Assembly: GCA_017461445.1 (NCBI GenBank) | Contig: JAFTXW010000019.1 | Location: 1-64,000 of the forward strand | Source: Oscillospiraceae bacterium | GTDB taxonomy: Bacteria > Bacillota > Clostridia > Oscillospirales > Oscillospiraceae | Direction of reading: 5' to 3' | Length of the DNA: 64,000 nt | Shown here: positions 49,513 to 57,918 of the stretch, in pieces | How positions within the stretch are numbered: the first letter of the stretch is position 1 | Layout: every line of letters starts with the position of its first letter | The notes under the pieces: generated by a model | Told to the model about the DNA's origin: nothing | Databases searched by the model: none | Seen by the model: only the letters and a program-made list of their open reading frames with translations | Made by a program: the position numbers and the translations under genes

Positions 49513-50547
49513 TCAAAGACCTGCCTCAATGAAGGATCTCAGGTTTTCTACGGGGGTGGGTACGATTTCGCAGTGGCCGATGGCTTTGGGTATGATAAGA
49601 TTCACCGTGCCGCCGCTGCGCTTTTTGTCGGAAAGGGTGTAGCTATAGAGATCATCAGCGGAATATTCCGTATTGGTGGGCAGACCGAATTTTTCAAGGA
49701 TACCGATGATTTTTCCGGTATCCCCGCAGCCGGAGGCCCGGCTGACGATGGCCATGCCGATGGCGACGGCTTTGCCGTGGGAGATGCCGAAGTGGCTTTT
49801 GGCCTCCACGCCGTGGCCGATGGTGTGGCCCAGATTCAGCTTCATCCGGGCACCAGTGTCAAATTCATCCTCCATCACCACATCCCGCTTTAATTCCACA
49901 CAGCGGGTGATGACGGCTTCCCGGTCAAAGTTCAGGCCCTTTTCTTCCAGATGGGCAAAGAGGGCAGGATCGTACAGTGTGCCGTACTTGATGACCTCGG
50001 CGCAGCCGTCCCGGAAGATATCCTCGGAGAGGGAGTTCAGGGTGTCGGTATCGCAGAGAACCAGACTGGGCTGGCAAAAGGCTCCTGCCAGATTTTTGCC
50101 TGCGGGCAGATCGATGGCGGTTTTGCCGCCCACGGAGGAATCCACAGCTGCCAGCAGGGTAGTGGGTACCTGAATGAAGCGGATACCACGCAGGTAAGAC
50201 GCGGCGGCGAAGCCCGCCAGATCGCCTACAACGCCGCCTCCCAGAGCCACGAGCATATCGGAGCGGGTCAGCTTGTTTTCTGCCAGGAAATTCAAAAGGG
50301 AAAGGAAGGTATTGCCGTTTTTGCTTTCCTCTCCGGCGGGAAAAACGTAGGAAATGACGTCAAAACCGGCAGTTTTCAGGCTTTCCGCGGCAACATTACC
50401 GTAAAGGGGAAATACGGTGCTTTCGCTGACAATGCAGACCTTCTGGGCTTTGCCCAGCTTTTTGGCTTCTGCGCCAAGGGTGGAAAGCAGGCCGCTTCCA
50501 ATCAAAATATCGTATTTTTTTGAGGCGTTGACTGTGACGGTGTTCAT
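49513..50547 (-). CDS. aroB: 3-dehydroquinate synthase
   Basis: A 344-residue NAD+- and metal-dependent cyclase. LVALGGGVVGDLAGFAAASYLRGI with RFIQVPTTLLAAVDSSVGGK, the metal ligands Glu in DGCAEVIKYG and His in LNLGHTIGHGVEAKS are all seen. Length is usual. Its ATG overlaps the tyrA stop (ATGA). Confidence 0.95.
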   Translation of the reverse strand: MNTVTVNASKKYDILIGSGLLSTLGAEAKKLGKAQKVCIVSESTVFPLYGNVAAESLKTAGFDVISYVFPAGEESKNGNTFLSLLNFLAENKLTRSDMLVALGGGVVGDLAGFAAASYLRGIRFIQVPTTLLAAVDSSVGGKTAIDLPAGKNLAGAFCQPSLVLCDTDTLNSLSEDIFRDGCAEVIKYGTLYDPALFAHLEEKGLNFDREAVITRCVELKRDVVMEDEFDTGARMKLNLGHTIGHGVEAKSHFGISHGKAVAIGMAIVSRASGCGDTGKIIGILEKFGLPTNTEYSADDLYSYTLSDKKRSGGTVNLIIPKAIGHCEIVPTPVENLRSFIEAGL

Positions 50548-51374
50548 CCGTCCACCTCCTCTTTTCGTTTCTTGCCTTCGTCCAGCAGGGACACCAGGCG
50601 GTCCATATTGTTGTCGGAAATGGCATCCCGGTATTCTTTCAAACTATTGATATAGTAATCCAGCTCAAAGAGCACGTTTTCTTTGTTTTCCATAAACAGC
50701 TCTGCCCACATCTGCGCATTCAGCCAGGCAACACGGGTCAGATCCTTGTAGCTGCCCGCGGAGAAGCCCTTGTGGTTCAGGGCGGTGGGGGATTTGATAA
50801 AGGCGTTGCTTAAAATGTGGGGCATCTGAGAGGTGAAAGCGATCATCTTGTCATGCTCCTCTGCCGTTGTTACGGAGAAGAAGCCAAAATTGCAGGGCTT
50901 CAATGCCTTCTTCACCCGGTCCAACAGCTGGATATCATCAAAGACCGGGGGAACCAGCACCATGGGCGCACCCTCAAAAAGGTTGGCCCGGCTGTACTTG
51001 AAGCCGGAAAACTGAGAGCCAGCCATGGGATGTCCGCCTACAAAGGTAAAACCGTATTTTTCTGCCAGAGGGAAGCACCGTTCACAAATCTCACGCTTAA
51101 TGCCGCAGCAGTCGATGACCAGAGCGGACCTGGACACCAGAGGGGCGTTCTTTTCCAGCCAAGAGGCACTGCCATCAGGGTAAATGGCAAGCAGGATCAG
51201 GTCGCATTCGGGAATGGTGGTCTCATCCAGCTTTCCATGGACGGCACCGGCCAGCATGGCAAAGGAGAGCATACTTTCGTTTCGCTGAATGGCGTAAACG
51301 GTGTGGCCCTCCAGGGCGTAGGCTCTTGCAAGAGAACCGCCGATCAGGCCGAGACCTAAAATACCGACTTTCAT
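50544..51374 (-). CDS. tyrA: Prephenate dehydrogenase
   Basis: A 276-residue NAD-dependent enzyme leading from prephenate to 4-hydroxyphenylpyruvate. The Rossmann loop GILGLGLIGGSLARAYALEG opens the protein; VGGHPMAGSQFSGFKYSRAN and MIAFTSQMPHILSNAFI carry the two conserved His residues. There is no ACT domain or fused mutase, so Tyr feedback on this enzyme may be weak. Overlaps aroF and aroB by 4 bases each. Confidence 0.93.
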   Translation of the reverse strand: MKVGILGLGLIGGSLARAYALEGHTVYAIQRNESMLSFAMLAGAVHGKLDETTIPECDLILLAIYPDGSASWLEKNAPLVSRSALVIDCCGIKREICERCFPLAEKYGFTFVGGHPMAGSQFSGFKYSRANLFEGAPMVLVPPVFDDIQLLDRVKKALKPCNFGFFSVTTAEEHDKMIAFTSQMPHILSNAFIKSPTALNHKGFSAGSYKDLTRVAWLNAQMWAELFMENKENVLFELDYYINSLKEYRDAISDNNMDRLVSLLDEGKKRKEEVDG

Positions 51375-52372
51375 GCAATGACCTCCCGGATCTGCTGTAC
51401 TTTCCGGTTCAGCTCCTCAAACTGGGGCGGCGTCAGAGACTGGGCACCGTCGCACAGGGCGCAGGCGGGATTGTTGTGGACCTCCACCATAATGCCGTCC
51501 GCTCCGGCGGCGGTGGCCGCAAAGGCCATGGGAGCCACCAGATCGGCCTTGCCTGTAGCATGGCTGGGATCGATTACTACAGGCAGGTGGGTCAGGTTGT
51601 GCAGCACAGGAACGGCGGAAAGATCCAGGGTGTTCCGGGTGTAGGTTTCAAAGGTGCGGATGCCCCGCTCGCAGAGGATAACGTTTTCGTTGCCCTCGCT
51701 CATGATATATTCCGCGCTCATCAGCAGCTCCTGCAATGTGTTGGCAAGGCCGCGCTTCAAAAGAACGGGTTTCTTGGTCTTGCCCAATTCCTTCAGCAGG
51801 TCAAAATTCTGCATATTCCGTGCGCCAACCTGGATAATATCCACATCGGCAAACAGGTCGAGGGTGGAGATATTCATAATTTCGGTAACGATGGGCAGTC
51901 CGGTGGCTTCCTTGGCCTTTAGAAGAAGCTGAATACCCTCGTTCTTCATGCCCTGGAAGGCGTAGGGGGAGGTGCGGGGCTTAAAGGCACCGCCCCGGAG
52001 AATATCCGCGCCTGCTTCCTTCACGGCCTGAGCCACTTCGATGATCTGCTCCTCGGATTCGACACTGCAGGGGCCTGCAATCATGGCGAAATAGCCGCCG
52101 CCGATCCGGGCGTGGCCAACCTCCACGATGGTGTCCTTGGGATGGAACTTCCGGTTTGCCTGCTTGAAGGGCTCGGAAACACGCTTGACGGTCTCCACCA
52201 TTTCTAGGCTTTTCAGCAGTTCCATATCCACCCGGCTGGTGTCGCCGATAAGGCCCAGAACGGTGACCTCGGCACCTTCCGAAATGTGGACGTCCAGATT
52301 CATATTCTTCAGCCAGTTCACCAGATGCTGGGTCTGCTGGGGGGTGGTTCCCTGTTTTAAAATGGCGATCAT
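51371..52372 (-). CDS. aroF: 3-deoxy-7-phosphoheptulonate (DAHP) synthase, type Ibeta with regulatory N-domain
   Basis: A 333-residue first enzyme of the shikimate pathway. An N-terminal ferredoxin-like domain (about 1-70, MIAILKQGTTPQQTQHLVNW) is followed by the barrel: AGPCSVESEEQI, LRGGAFKPRTSPYAFQG, GARNMQNFDLLKELG, PVLLKRGL and VIDPSHATGKADLV. The N-domain is the feedback-control part in related enzymes. ATG at 52372 follows CAGGAG by 8 bases. First structural gene of the operon, behind an attenuator. Confidence 0.95.
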   Translation of the reverse strand: MIAILKQGTTPQQTQHLVNWLKNMNLDVHISEGAEVTVLGLIGDTSRVDMELLKSLEMVETVKRVSEPFKQANRKFHPKDTIVEVGHARIGGGYFAMIAGPCSVESEEQIIEVAQAVKEAGADILRGGAFKPRTSPYAFQGMKNEGIQLLLKAKEATGLPIVTEIMNISTLDLFADVDIIQVGARNMQNFDLLKELGKTKKPVLLKRGLANTLQELLMSAEYIMSEGNENVILCERGIRTFETYTRNTLDLSAVPVLHNLTHLPVVIDPSHATGKADLVAPMAFAATAAGADGIMVEVHNNPACALCDGAQSLTPPQFEELNRKVQQIREVIA

Positions 52373-52388
52373 AGTAACATCTCCTGAC

Positions 52389-52422
52389 AAAAATAACGCC
52401 GCACGGGCAATTCGTGCGGCGT
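52389..52422 (-). terminator. Attenuator terminator of the aromatic operon
   Basis: On the minus strand ACGCCGCACG (52422-52413) pairs with CGTGCGGCGT (52405-52396), followed by TATTTTT. It lies between the Phe/Tyr leader peptide and aroF, so most transcripts should stop here unless it is prevented from forming. A second small hairpin CTTAAAA/TTTTAAG (52423-52440) sits just ahead. Confidence 0.88.
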
Positions 52423-52468
52423 CTTAAAATACCTTTTAAGCTCCTGAAAATCTCTGCAGCACAAATCG

Positions 52469-52499
52469 CTATTACTTTTCCTCGGTAAAAAAGTAATAG
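52469..52499 (-). promoter_or_regulatory. Hairpin overlapping the Tyr/Phe codons of the leader peptide
   Basis: CTATTACTTTT and AAAAGTAATAG form a perfect 11 bp stem that covers the last Tyr-Tyr-Phe-Phe codons and the leader stop. A ribosome stalled at these codons would break it, as for the pause (1:2) hairpin of classical attenuators. Confidence 0.7.
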
Positions 52500-52534
52500 T
52501 AGCTAAAGTAAAACAGTGCAGCAGCGTTGACCAT
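52472..52534 (-). CDS. Phe/Tyr-rich leader peptide of the aromatic amino acid operon
   Basis: A 20-codon frame reads MVNAAALFYFSYYYFFTEEK and stops at TAA. Eight of the ten residues from Phe8 to Phe16/17 are Phe or Tyr (LFYFSYYYFF). AAGGAG lies 7 bases before the ATG, itself about 23 bases after the expected transcription start. Followed by a hairpin over its codons and an intrinsic terminator before aroF, this is the standard layout of ribosome-mediated attenuation sensing charged tRNAPhe and tRNATyr. Confidence 0.85.
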   Translation of the reverse strand: MVNAAALFYFSYYYFFTEEK

Positions 52535-52564
52535 GGGTAGTCTCCTTGTACAGTAGCTGCGGAC

Positions 52565-52593
52565 ATTATACCACGGGTGGTGGAATATTGCAA
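52565..52593 (-). promoter_or_regulatory. Promoter of the aromatic operon
   Basis: On the minus strand TTGCAA (52593-52588), 17-base spacer and a perfect TATAAT (52570-52565). Confidence 0.85.
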
Positions 52594-52610
52594 GAGGGGA
52601 AATACGGAAA

Positions 52611-53384
52611 TCAGACAATTTTTGCAAGAGCGGTAAGAATGCTATTCAGGTCATCCGAAACGTTTTCAGGCTCTGTAAACATATGGGAAAACAAAGCATG
52701 GACATTTTCTTCAAAGTTTTCCGGAAGAATGGGGCAATTTTCCCGGCACAGCTGCAAAAGCCGCTTTTCACCGGGGTGGGTTTGCTCATTCAGGGCAAAC
52801 AGGAGGTCAAAATAGGATTCCATAAAGGCCGAGACCCGGTGGTTGATGCTGACAAGGTCACCCCGCTTTACCGCTTTGTTGATCTGCAGCTCATAAGCAG
52901 GCATTGCGGCCCGGAGAAGCTTCCAGTTTCGGCTTATAATATCCTCCCGCAGCTTTGCGGGATAGGGGACATCGAAGCGGTGCTTGGTATCCGCGAGACG
53001 GCCGTTTTCATCGTAAACGATCTTGCAGGTACGCAGGTTATGCCACATGCAGGTTGTGTAACCATTGCGGCCATGGCAGCTTTCCACCACGTCGGCCACA
53101 TCTGCGGTAAAGTCATCCAGATTCCGGTAGAGAATGTCAATATCAATGCCGTTTTTGAGGGTGCAGTTGTCTTCATATTCCCAGAAATGATTGCCGATCT
53201 CCATGTAGGAGCAGTATTTGCGCAGAATTTCCCGGCGGATTTCGGCATCAATCGGGCCGGTGCAGTACAGGTAGACATCGTAATCCGATTTTTCATCATA
53301 GTGGGTGCCGGCCCGGGAGCCGCCCAGGGCAATGGCCTCAATTTCAGGAAGGGCTGCCAGTTCGGAAAACAGTTGGTTGACCAT
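52611..53384 (-). CDS. Nucleotidyltransferase-domain protein (DUF4037-like)
   Basis: A 257-residue soluble protein. The polymerase-beta-type motif is IALGGSRAGTHYDEKSDYDVYLY (Gly-Ser, then Asp-x-Asp) with a third acidic residue in GIDIDILY. The C-terminal helical half (AYELQINKAVKRGDLVSINH, FMESYFDLLFALNEQTHPGE) resembles the DUF4037 substrate domain. Substrate unknown; relatives include antibiotic nucleotidyltransferases and toxin-antitoxin MNT proteins, but no HEPN partner is adjacent. Confidence 0.8.
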   Translation of the reverse strand: MVNQLFSELAALPEIEAIALGGSRAGTHYDEKSDYDVYLYCTGPIDAEIRREILRKYCSYMEIGNHFWEYEDNCTLKNGIDIDILYRNLDDFTADVADVVESCHGRNGYTTCMWHNLRTCKIVYDENGRLADTKHRFDVPYPAKLREDIISRNWKLLRAAMPAYELQINKAVKRGDLVSINHRVSAFMESYFDLLFALNEQTHPGEKRLLQLCRENCPILPENFEENVHALFSHMFTEPENVSDDLNSILTALAKIV

Positions 53385-53479
53385 AGGAATCCCTCGTTTC
53401 GAAAAGTTTCGAAATCATTTTACATCCTATCCGGGGCATTTGCAAGAAAAACTTTCTGATAATCTCTACAACAAAACAA

Positions 53480-53507
53480 CAGCGGCATCCGAACATTTTC
53501 GGATGCC
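53480..53507. terminator. Hairpin downstream of the vanZ-like gene
   Basis: CGGCATCCGAA pairs with TTCGGATGCCG; the minus-strand side runs into CTGTTGTTTTG, so it probably ends the vanZ-like transcript. Confidence 0.7.
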
Positions 53508-53516
53508 GTTAAAATA

Positions 53517-54110
53517 TTACCGATAGGCGAATTCCCAAACAAAAGAGGACAGGCAGGGCTGCAAAAAGAACATGACACCGAAGGTCAGAACGCAGAGAAG
53601 AGACAGGTCGTTGGTATCCTTCTGCGGCAGGATCGCGGGAACCTGTGTCATAAGGACCCGAGAGGCAGCAAAGCCCAGAATGGTGCCCAAGGTATTAGTG
53701 ATCAGGTCATTCACGTCTGTAGCCCGGAAGGTAAACAGCTGCAATACTTCAATCGACAGGGATGTAAAGAAGCCAAAGAGAGTGGTTTTGAAGATACTAC
53801 CGTATTTCTCCCACAATACCGGGAGGAAAAAGCCCAAAGGGAGGAACAGAAGCAGATTCAGCAGGGAATTTTCCCAGTCGGAGAACATATAAAGGAAGGG
53901 AACAAAGTTTAAATTGGCATCAAAGCGGATATAGGTGACACTGGGCAGACCGACCAGCGTGTACATAGCTGCAAGATACAGGGTAAACACAAAATACGCG
54001 GCGGTTTTCATCCAATTTTGAAAACGGTATTGCTGCAGCAGCCAGAAGGCAGCCAGCAGGAAAGGGAGTGCGGGGAGAATTTCGATGCAGGCATTCAAAA
54101 TTCTGCTCAT
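53517..54110 (-). CDS. VanZ-like family membrane protein
   Basis: A 197-residue protein with about five hydrophobic segments. The VanZ pattern is seen in ANLNFVPFLYMF, NLLLFLPLGFFLPVLW, SLSIEVLQLFTFRATDVNDLITNTLGTILG. VanZ proteins can lower teicoplanin binding or affect envelope lipids; no glycopeptide resistance genes are near. AGGAGA precedes the ATG; 15 bases separate it from the upstream PLC-like gene, so the two are probably co-transcribed. Confidence 0.87.
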   Translation of the reverse strand: MSRILNACIEILPALPFLLAAFWLLQQYRFQNWMKTAAYFVFTLYLAAMYTLVGLPSVTYIRFDANLNFVPFLYMFSDWENSLLNLLLFLPLGFFLPVLWEKYGSIFKTTLFGFFTSLSIEVLQLFTFRATDVNDLITNTLGTILGFAASRVLMTQVPAILPQKDTNDLSLLCVLTFGVMFFLQPCLSSFVWEFAYR

Positions 54111-54125
54111 AATGATCTCCTAAAC

Positions 54126-54677
54126 TCAAATAATCCGCGGAGTAAACAGAATGGCCAGCACACAGCAGCAGGCGGTCAGGGCAAATTCCGAATCGGTGTG
54201 GATATCCACAGGCTGGCGGATGTACTCCCGGTGGTAGCTGTAGATGGCCTCCATAATGGTTCGGGCAACTTTTACATCCACCTGGGGATCCTCCTCCAGG
54301 TATTGCAGGAAGTGATCCTGCAGCGCGACTTCATACTCCCGGTGATCGCCCAGTTTGGTGGTAAAGGTGTCGTTGTGGGCGTAGGTGAAGGCATCGGCGG
54401 TGTAGTGGATCAGTTTGCCCAGGGTATAAAAATCCAGAAGGTTCAGCTTATCCTTATTCTCCAGCCGGGAGGAAATGGTACGCATATACCGCCGTGCGTT
54501 TTTGTAATTGTGCCCCCGGAGCCACTGGCACCGTAGAGAACCTTTCAGATATGTAGCGGGATTCCGATCCGGCTCAATGCAGCCCACGCGAAATGCCCGG
54601 ATATACCGCTGAGGTATATCTTCCAGATAATGCTCTGCAAGATAAATTCCCAAATTACGATGACTTGCTCCCCGCAT
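54126..54677 (-). CDS. Zinc-dependent phospholipase C-like protein
   Basis: A protein of about 183 residues with the zinc-dependent PLC fold: SHRNLGIYLAEHYL at the start, FRVGCIEPDRNPATYLKGS, and LGKLIHYTADAFTYAHND with metal-binding His and Asp, as in clostridial alpha-toxin relatives. No signal peptide, so it is probably an intracellular member of unknown substrate. The ATG at 54677 is preferred because GAGGAG lies 7 bases before it; ATGs at 54683 and 54692 overlap or precede that site. Confidence 0.78.
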   Translation of the reverse strand: MRGASHRNLGIYLAEHYLEDIPQRYIRAFRVGCIEPDRNPATYLKGSLRCQWLRGHNYKNARRYMRTISSRLENKDKLNLLDFYTLGKLIHYTADAFTYAHNDTFTTKLGDHREYEVALQDHFLQYLEEDPQVDVKVARTIMEAIYSYHREYIRQPVDIHTDSEFALTACCCVLAILFTPRII

Positions 54678-54750
54678 GCGCATACTCCTCATTTTAATTA
54701 ATTATGCACATTGTAGCATATTTATGTCCGGAATTTGTGAACAAACGCAA

Positions 54751-54783
54751 AAATCAGCCATTATCCTAAGGAATGGCTGATTT
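54751..54783. terminator. Hairpin upstream of the PLC-like gene / end of kinase transcript
   Basis: AAATCAGCCATT pairs with AATGGCTGATTT (54772-54783). For the minus strand it lies downstream of the kinase gene and ends in TTTTTGCG. Confidence 0.8.
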
Positions 54784-54811
54784 CATGTGCGTATTTTGAA
54801 CATATCAACAA

Positions 54812-54834
54812 TACAGCCCCGCCAAAGCGGGGCT
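54812..54834 (-). terminator. First hairpin after the kinase gene
   Basis: CAGCCCCGC and GCGGGGCTG with a four-base loop, 11 bases after the kinase stop; no strong T run. Confidence 0.6.
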
Positions 54835-54844
54835 GCATGCAAAA

Positions 54845-57778
54845 TTACTTTACGGTAAAGGTGATATAGATCACGGCGGCGTTATTGAAATAGAGGCTCA
54901 GAGAATATTTGCCCGGCTCGGTGGGAGCAGTGGGGATATCCAGTTCGCCATAGTGGTAATCGCCGTCGTACCACAGGTCCTTCCAATTGATGGTATCGGT
55001 GGATACCAGGTCAGGCACGACACTGCCGTTCCCGTTCCGGAAGACATACAATACAGACATCTCCCGCTCGTGGAGATAGAAGCCAATGCTGGACTGAAGC
55101 ACCAGGGAGAGCTTATCGCCGGAGGAGAAGGTGTCAGAGAAGCTTTCCTTACCGACACTCTCGAAGCTCCACTCTCCGTCCGGAGTTTTCAGCAGGTGGC
55201 CGGTGATGCTGTCGGCGGACAGGGCCAGGTCGTTGTCGCTGAAAATCTCAGGGGTGGGGGAAGTATAGGACTGTTCACCGCCGAATACGGAGGTATTGTC
55301 CGCAGCCTGGAGGGTGAAGGTGTAGGTGGCACTGGGTACCCGGGGGGAGATCACAGCGGTGGGCTCCTCGCACTTCATCACACTCTGCTTATCGCTTCCA
55401 GCAAAGCCGTACATCAGCAGCCAGCCACCCTCGGGGGCCTCGCCGTCAAATTCCCAGCTTACGGTCAGCTGATCGGGACTGCTTTCATCCACTTTCAGCG
55501 CGGTAATGGTGATGGGATTTGCGGTAATGCTTGCGCGGGTAGGCTGGGTCATGCCAAAGGCAGTAACCTCGATGGTATAGGACTGCTGCTTGTCAATTCC
55601 GGTGAAGGTGGCAGCATTTGAAGTGACCTCTTGGGTTTGCTCGTTGCCGTTGTTGTCGTAGCAGCGAACGATCCAGCTTTCCACTACCACATCCTCAGGA
55701 GAATCCCAGCGAATGGTCATGTTGCCTTCATTGATCGCGGTGACATGGACATTATCGGCCATAACGATCCGGGCTGCGGTGTATTCCAGTGTGGTTGCAC
55801 CGATCAGCTGGGTATCCTCCTCACAGCTGAGCTGGAAGGTGTAGGTTTTGCCCACGGTCAGTCCCTTGATGGTCACATTGTGCCCGGAGAAGGTTTCGGT
55901 CTTGGGTTCTTCCTCCTCGGTGCTGTAGGTCAGCGTCCATTCCTTGGGCTCGCTGCCGTCTACCGTCAGACTCAGGATCGCAGAACCGTCCTCAGGGCCG
56001 ATGGAGCCGGTAAAGCTGACCACATTGGTCTGGGAATCGGTGTTGAACATGTCTGTGGTCTTGCCAATGAGCTTGTGGAAGCCACTGATTTCCAGAGTGA
56101 TCTTGTACTGGGAGTTGGGCAGAAGGTTTGTAAAGACTGCCTGGCCGTTTTCCAGGGCCTTTCGCTCAGAATTGCCGTATGTATCGGTGCAGATAACGTT
56201 CAGCAGCGTCTGATCGACGGCAGTATCCACGGTGACGGTCAGTGTATTCTGAGAGCCGTCCACCGTCAGACCGTCAATGGTCTGCAGATAATAATTCTGG
56301 TAATAGTGGATGCCGCCGAAGCCCAGCAGAGCCAGGAGCAGAAGGGTCACCACAGGGGCGAGCCAGCCGTGGCCAAACCGTCTGCGTTTGCGGTGATGCT
56401 TCCGCTTGACAGGCTTTGCCGGAATTTCTTCCTCCGGTTCCTCTTCGGGAGCATCCCCGTCTTCTTCCAGGGCATCCATGTCAAGGGTGAAGAGACTTTC
56501 ATCCTCTTCGTCCGGTTCAGTGACAGGAATCTGAAGCTCCGGTACGGAAAATACCTCTGCGGGGGGCTCCTCAATGGGAAGCTCCTCCGAGGTGGGCTCG
56601 GGACTTTCCACGACGATGGGTTCCGGCTCGGGAAGCGGGACTTCCTCAGGAACCACAACGGTTTCGGGAACCTCCCGGCGGATCAGCTCTTCCGCTTCCG
56701 ACAGGATGGAGGTGGTCTCCTCGGTCACCTGGGTTTCTTCCATTCCCTCAGCGTCCTGCTCGGAGGGAGCGGTGTCATCGCTGACCATCTTTTCCATAAA
56801 GGCCAGCTCCTCCGGCTGCTTTTCCGCAGGCTTGGGAGCGTCTTCCAGAGCAACACCATCGGTATTGACGGGAAGCTTGGGGGTGACGGGGGTATTGTTG
56901 ACGCTGTTGCGCTGCATATAGGCTACCAGTGCCTGACCCATTTCCATGGGATCCTTCCAGCGGTCCTTGGGATCGGGCGAAATGGCCTTCATAATGATCT
57001 CCGACAGCTCGTAATCCGCATTGACGGGGTTGGGGAAGGAATCCGTGGGCTCTTTAGTTGGCTCCGGCAGGGTGCCATCATTGTAGATCTGGTACAGGAT
57101 CATACCCACAGCATAGGTATCCGCGGTTTCATTAAGCGTCCTCATCGCGTCCTTTGTTTCGGGGGCGGAGTAGGCACTCATATATTTCCCGGGCAGGGAG
57201 GTATAGGCCAGAGAATCCAGTTCCACGAAACCCAGATCACCGATGCGGTATTCCTTGTCCCGGGAAATATAGATATTTCCGGGCTTTAAGTCCACATACA
57301 GGTAACCTGCCTTGCGGCAGATGGCAAGGGCGTGGCACAGATCCAGCCCCAGGTTGATGGATTCCAGATGGGTCATGACATTGCGGCGCATGTACTTTTC
57401 AAGGGAACGCTTATAGGAACTGATCAGGTAGACCTGATATCCCAGTTTTCCTTCCTCCATGGGATCGATCTGCCAGCTATCGTAGGGCAGGAAGCCTTCC
57501 AGTCTGGCAAGCTTGCCCAGAATTTCCGCTTCCTTCACAACGCCGTCAGTTACTTCCTTAAAGTAATCCATAGCGTCGGCGGGGTCTTTATATGCGCCGG
57601 TCAGCAGCAGAGCATCCAGCTGCACCTGAGATGCAGGGATGGATATGATTTTTACGATGTACTTATTTTCTGATTTTTCCTTTATAGCCGGGCAGCAGCG
57701 GACACCATCGTGGCTGCTCATGGGATTGCCCATGACGAACCCGTCCAGCAAAGGAGAGATAAGTTTCGGTTCAGACAA
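54845..57778 (-). CDS. Transmembrane Ser/Thr protein kinase with large extracellular Fn3-like region
   Basis: A 977-residue receptor-type kinase. The kinase domain (about 10-300) keeps the catalytic Asp and Lys in YVDLKPGNIY (Tyr-Val-Asp for His-Arg-Asp) and has IGDLGFVEL for DFG, YSAPET and DTYAVGMILYQIY. An acidic, Glu/Pro-rich linker (about 330-470) leads to a basic stretch, one membrane helix (about 490-512) and some 460 outer residues with repeated Fn3-like units (GLTVGKTYTFQLS, MTIRWDSPEDVVVESWIVRC, LTVSWEFDGEAPEGGWLLMY). TTG start with AAGGAGG 8 bases upstream; the frame extends ten codons further up through the ribosome site. Divergent from a zinc-ribbon membrane protein. Confidence 0.85.
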   Translation of the reverse strand: MSEPKLISPLLDGFVMGNPMSSHDGVRCCPAIKEKSENKYIVKIISIPASQVQLDALLLTGAYKDPADAMDYFKEVTDGVVKEAEILGKLARLEGFLPYDSWQIDPMEEGKLGYQVYLISSYKRSLEKYMRRNVMTHLESINLGLDLCHALAICRKAGYLYVDLKPGNIYISRDKEYRIGDLGFVELDSLAYTSLPGKYMSAYSAPETKDAMRTLNETADTYAVGMILYQIYNDGTLPEPTKEPTDSFPNPVNADYELSEIIMKAISPDPKDRWKDPMEMGQALVAYMQRNSVNNTPVTPKLPVNTDGVALEDAPKPAEKQPEELAFMEKMVSDDTAPSEQDAEGMEETQVTEETTSILSEAEELIRREVPETVVVPEEVPLPEPEPIVVESPEPTSEELPIEEPPAEVFSVPELQIPVTEPDEEDESLFTLDMDALEEDGDAPEEEPEEEIPAKPVKRKHHRKRRRFGHGWLAPVVTLLLLALLGFGGIHYYQNYYLQTIDGLTVDGSQNTLTVTVDTAVDQTLLNVICTDTYGNSERKALENGQAVFTNLLPNSQYKITLEISGFHKLIGKTTDMFNTDSQTNVVSFTGSIGPEDGSAILSLTVDGSEPKEWTLTYSTEEEEPKTETFSGHNVTIKGLTVGKTYTFQLSCEEDTQLIGATTLEYTAARIVMADNVHVTAINEGNMTIRWDSPEDVVVESWIVRCYDNNGNEQTQEVTSNAATFTGIDKQQSYTIEVTAFGMTQPTRASITANPITITALKVDESSPDQLTVSWEFDGEAPEGGWLLMYGFAGSDKQSVMKCEEPTAVISPRVPSATYTFTLQAADNTSVFGGEQSYTSPTPEIFSDNDLALSADSITGHLLKTPDGEWSFESVGKESFSDTFSSGDKLSLVLQSSIGFYLHEREMSVLYVFRNGNGSVVPDLVSTDTINWKDLWYDGDYHYGELDIPTAPTEPGKYSLSLYFNNAAVIYITFTVK

Positions 57779-57803
57779 GTGAATCGCCTCCTTAATCCAC
57801 AAT

Positions 57804-57832
57804 ATCATATACTAAAATTATTAAAAAATCAA
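57804..57832 (-). promoter_or_regulatory. Promoter of the kinase gene
   Basis: On the minus strand TTGATT (57832-57827), 17-base spacer, TATGAT (57809-57804). Confidence 0.65.
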
Positions 57833-57842
57833 CAGTTTATAC

Positions 57843-57871
57843 TTGTTTTTCCTTGGACGTGGTGCTATAAT
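57843..57871 (+). promoter_or_regulatory. Promoter of the zinc-ribbon membrane protein gene
   Basis: TTGTTT (57843-57848), 17-base spacer, TATAAT (57866-57871). It is divergent from the kinase promoter; the two -35 boxes are 10 bases apart. Confidence 0.75.
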
Positions 57872-57918
57872 GTGTCAAAATAATAGATAACTATACAAAT
57901 TTGGACAGGAGGTATACA

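Noticed and set aside
52369-52593. A 74-codon minus-strand frame upstream of aroF
   Set aside because: It is a different frame over the same DNA as the Phe/Tyr leader peptide, has no ribosome site and crosses promoter and terminator.
52611-54110. Nucleotidyltransferase near VanZ as an antibiotic-resistance cassette
   Set aside because: No other resistance genes, HEPN partner or mobile element lies here; both are common stand-alone families.
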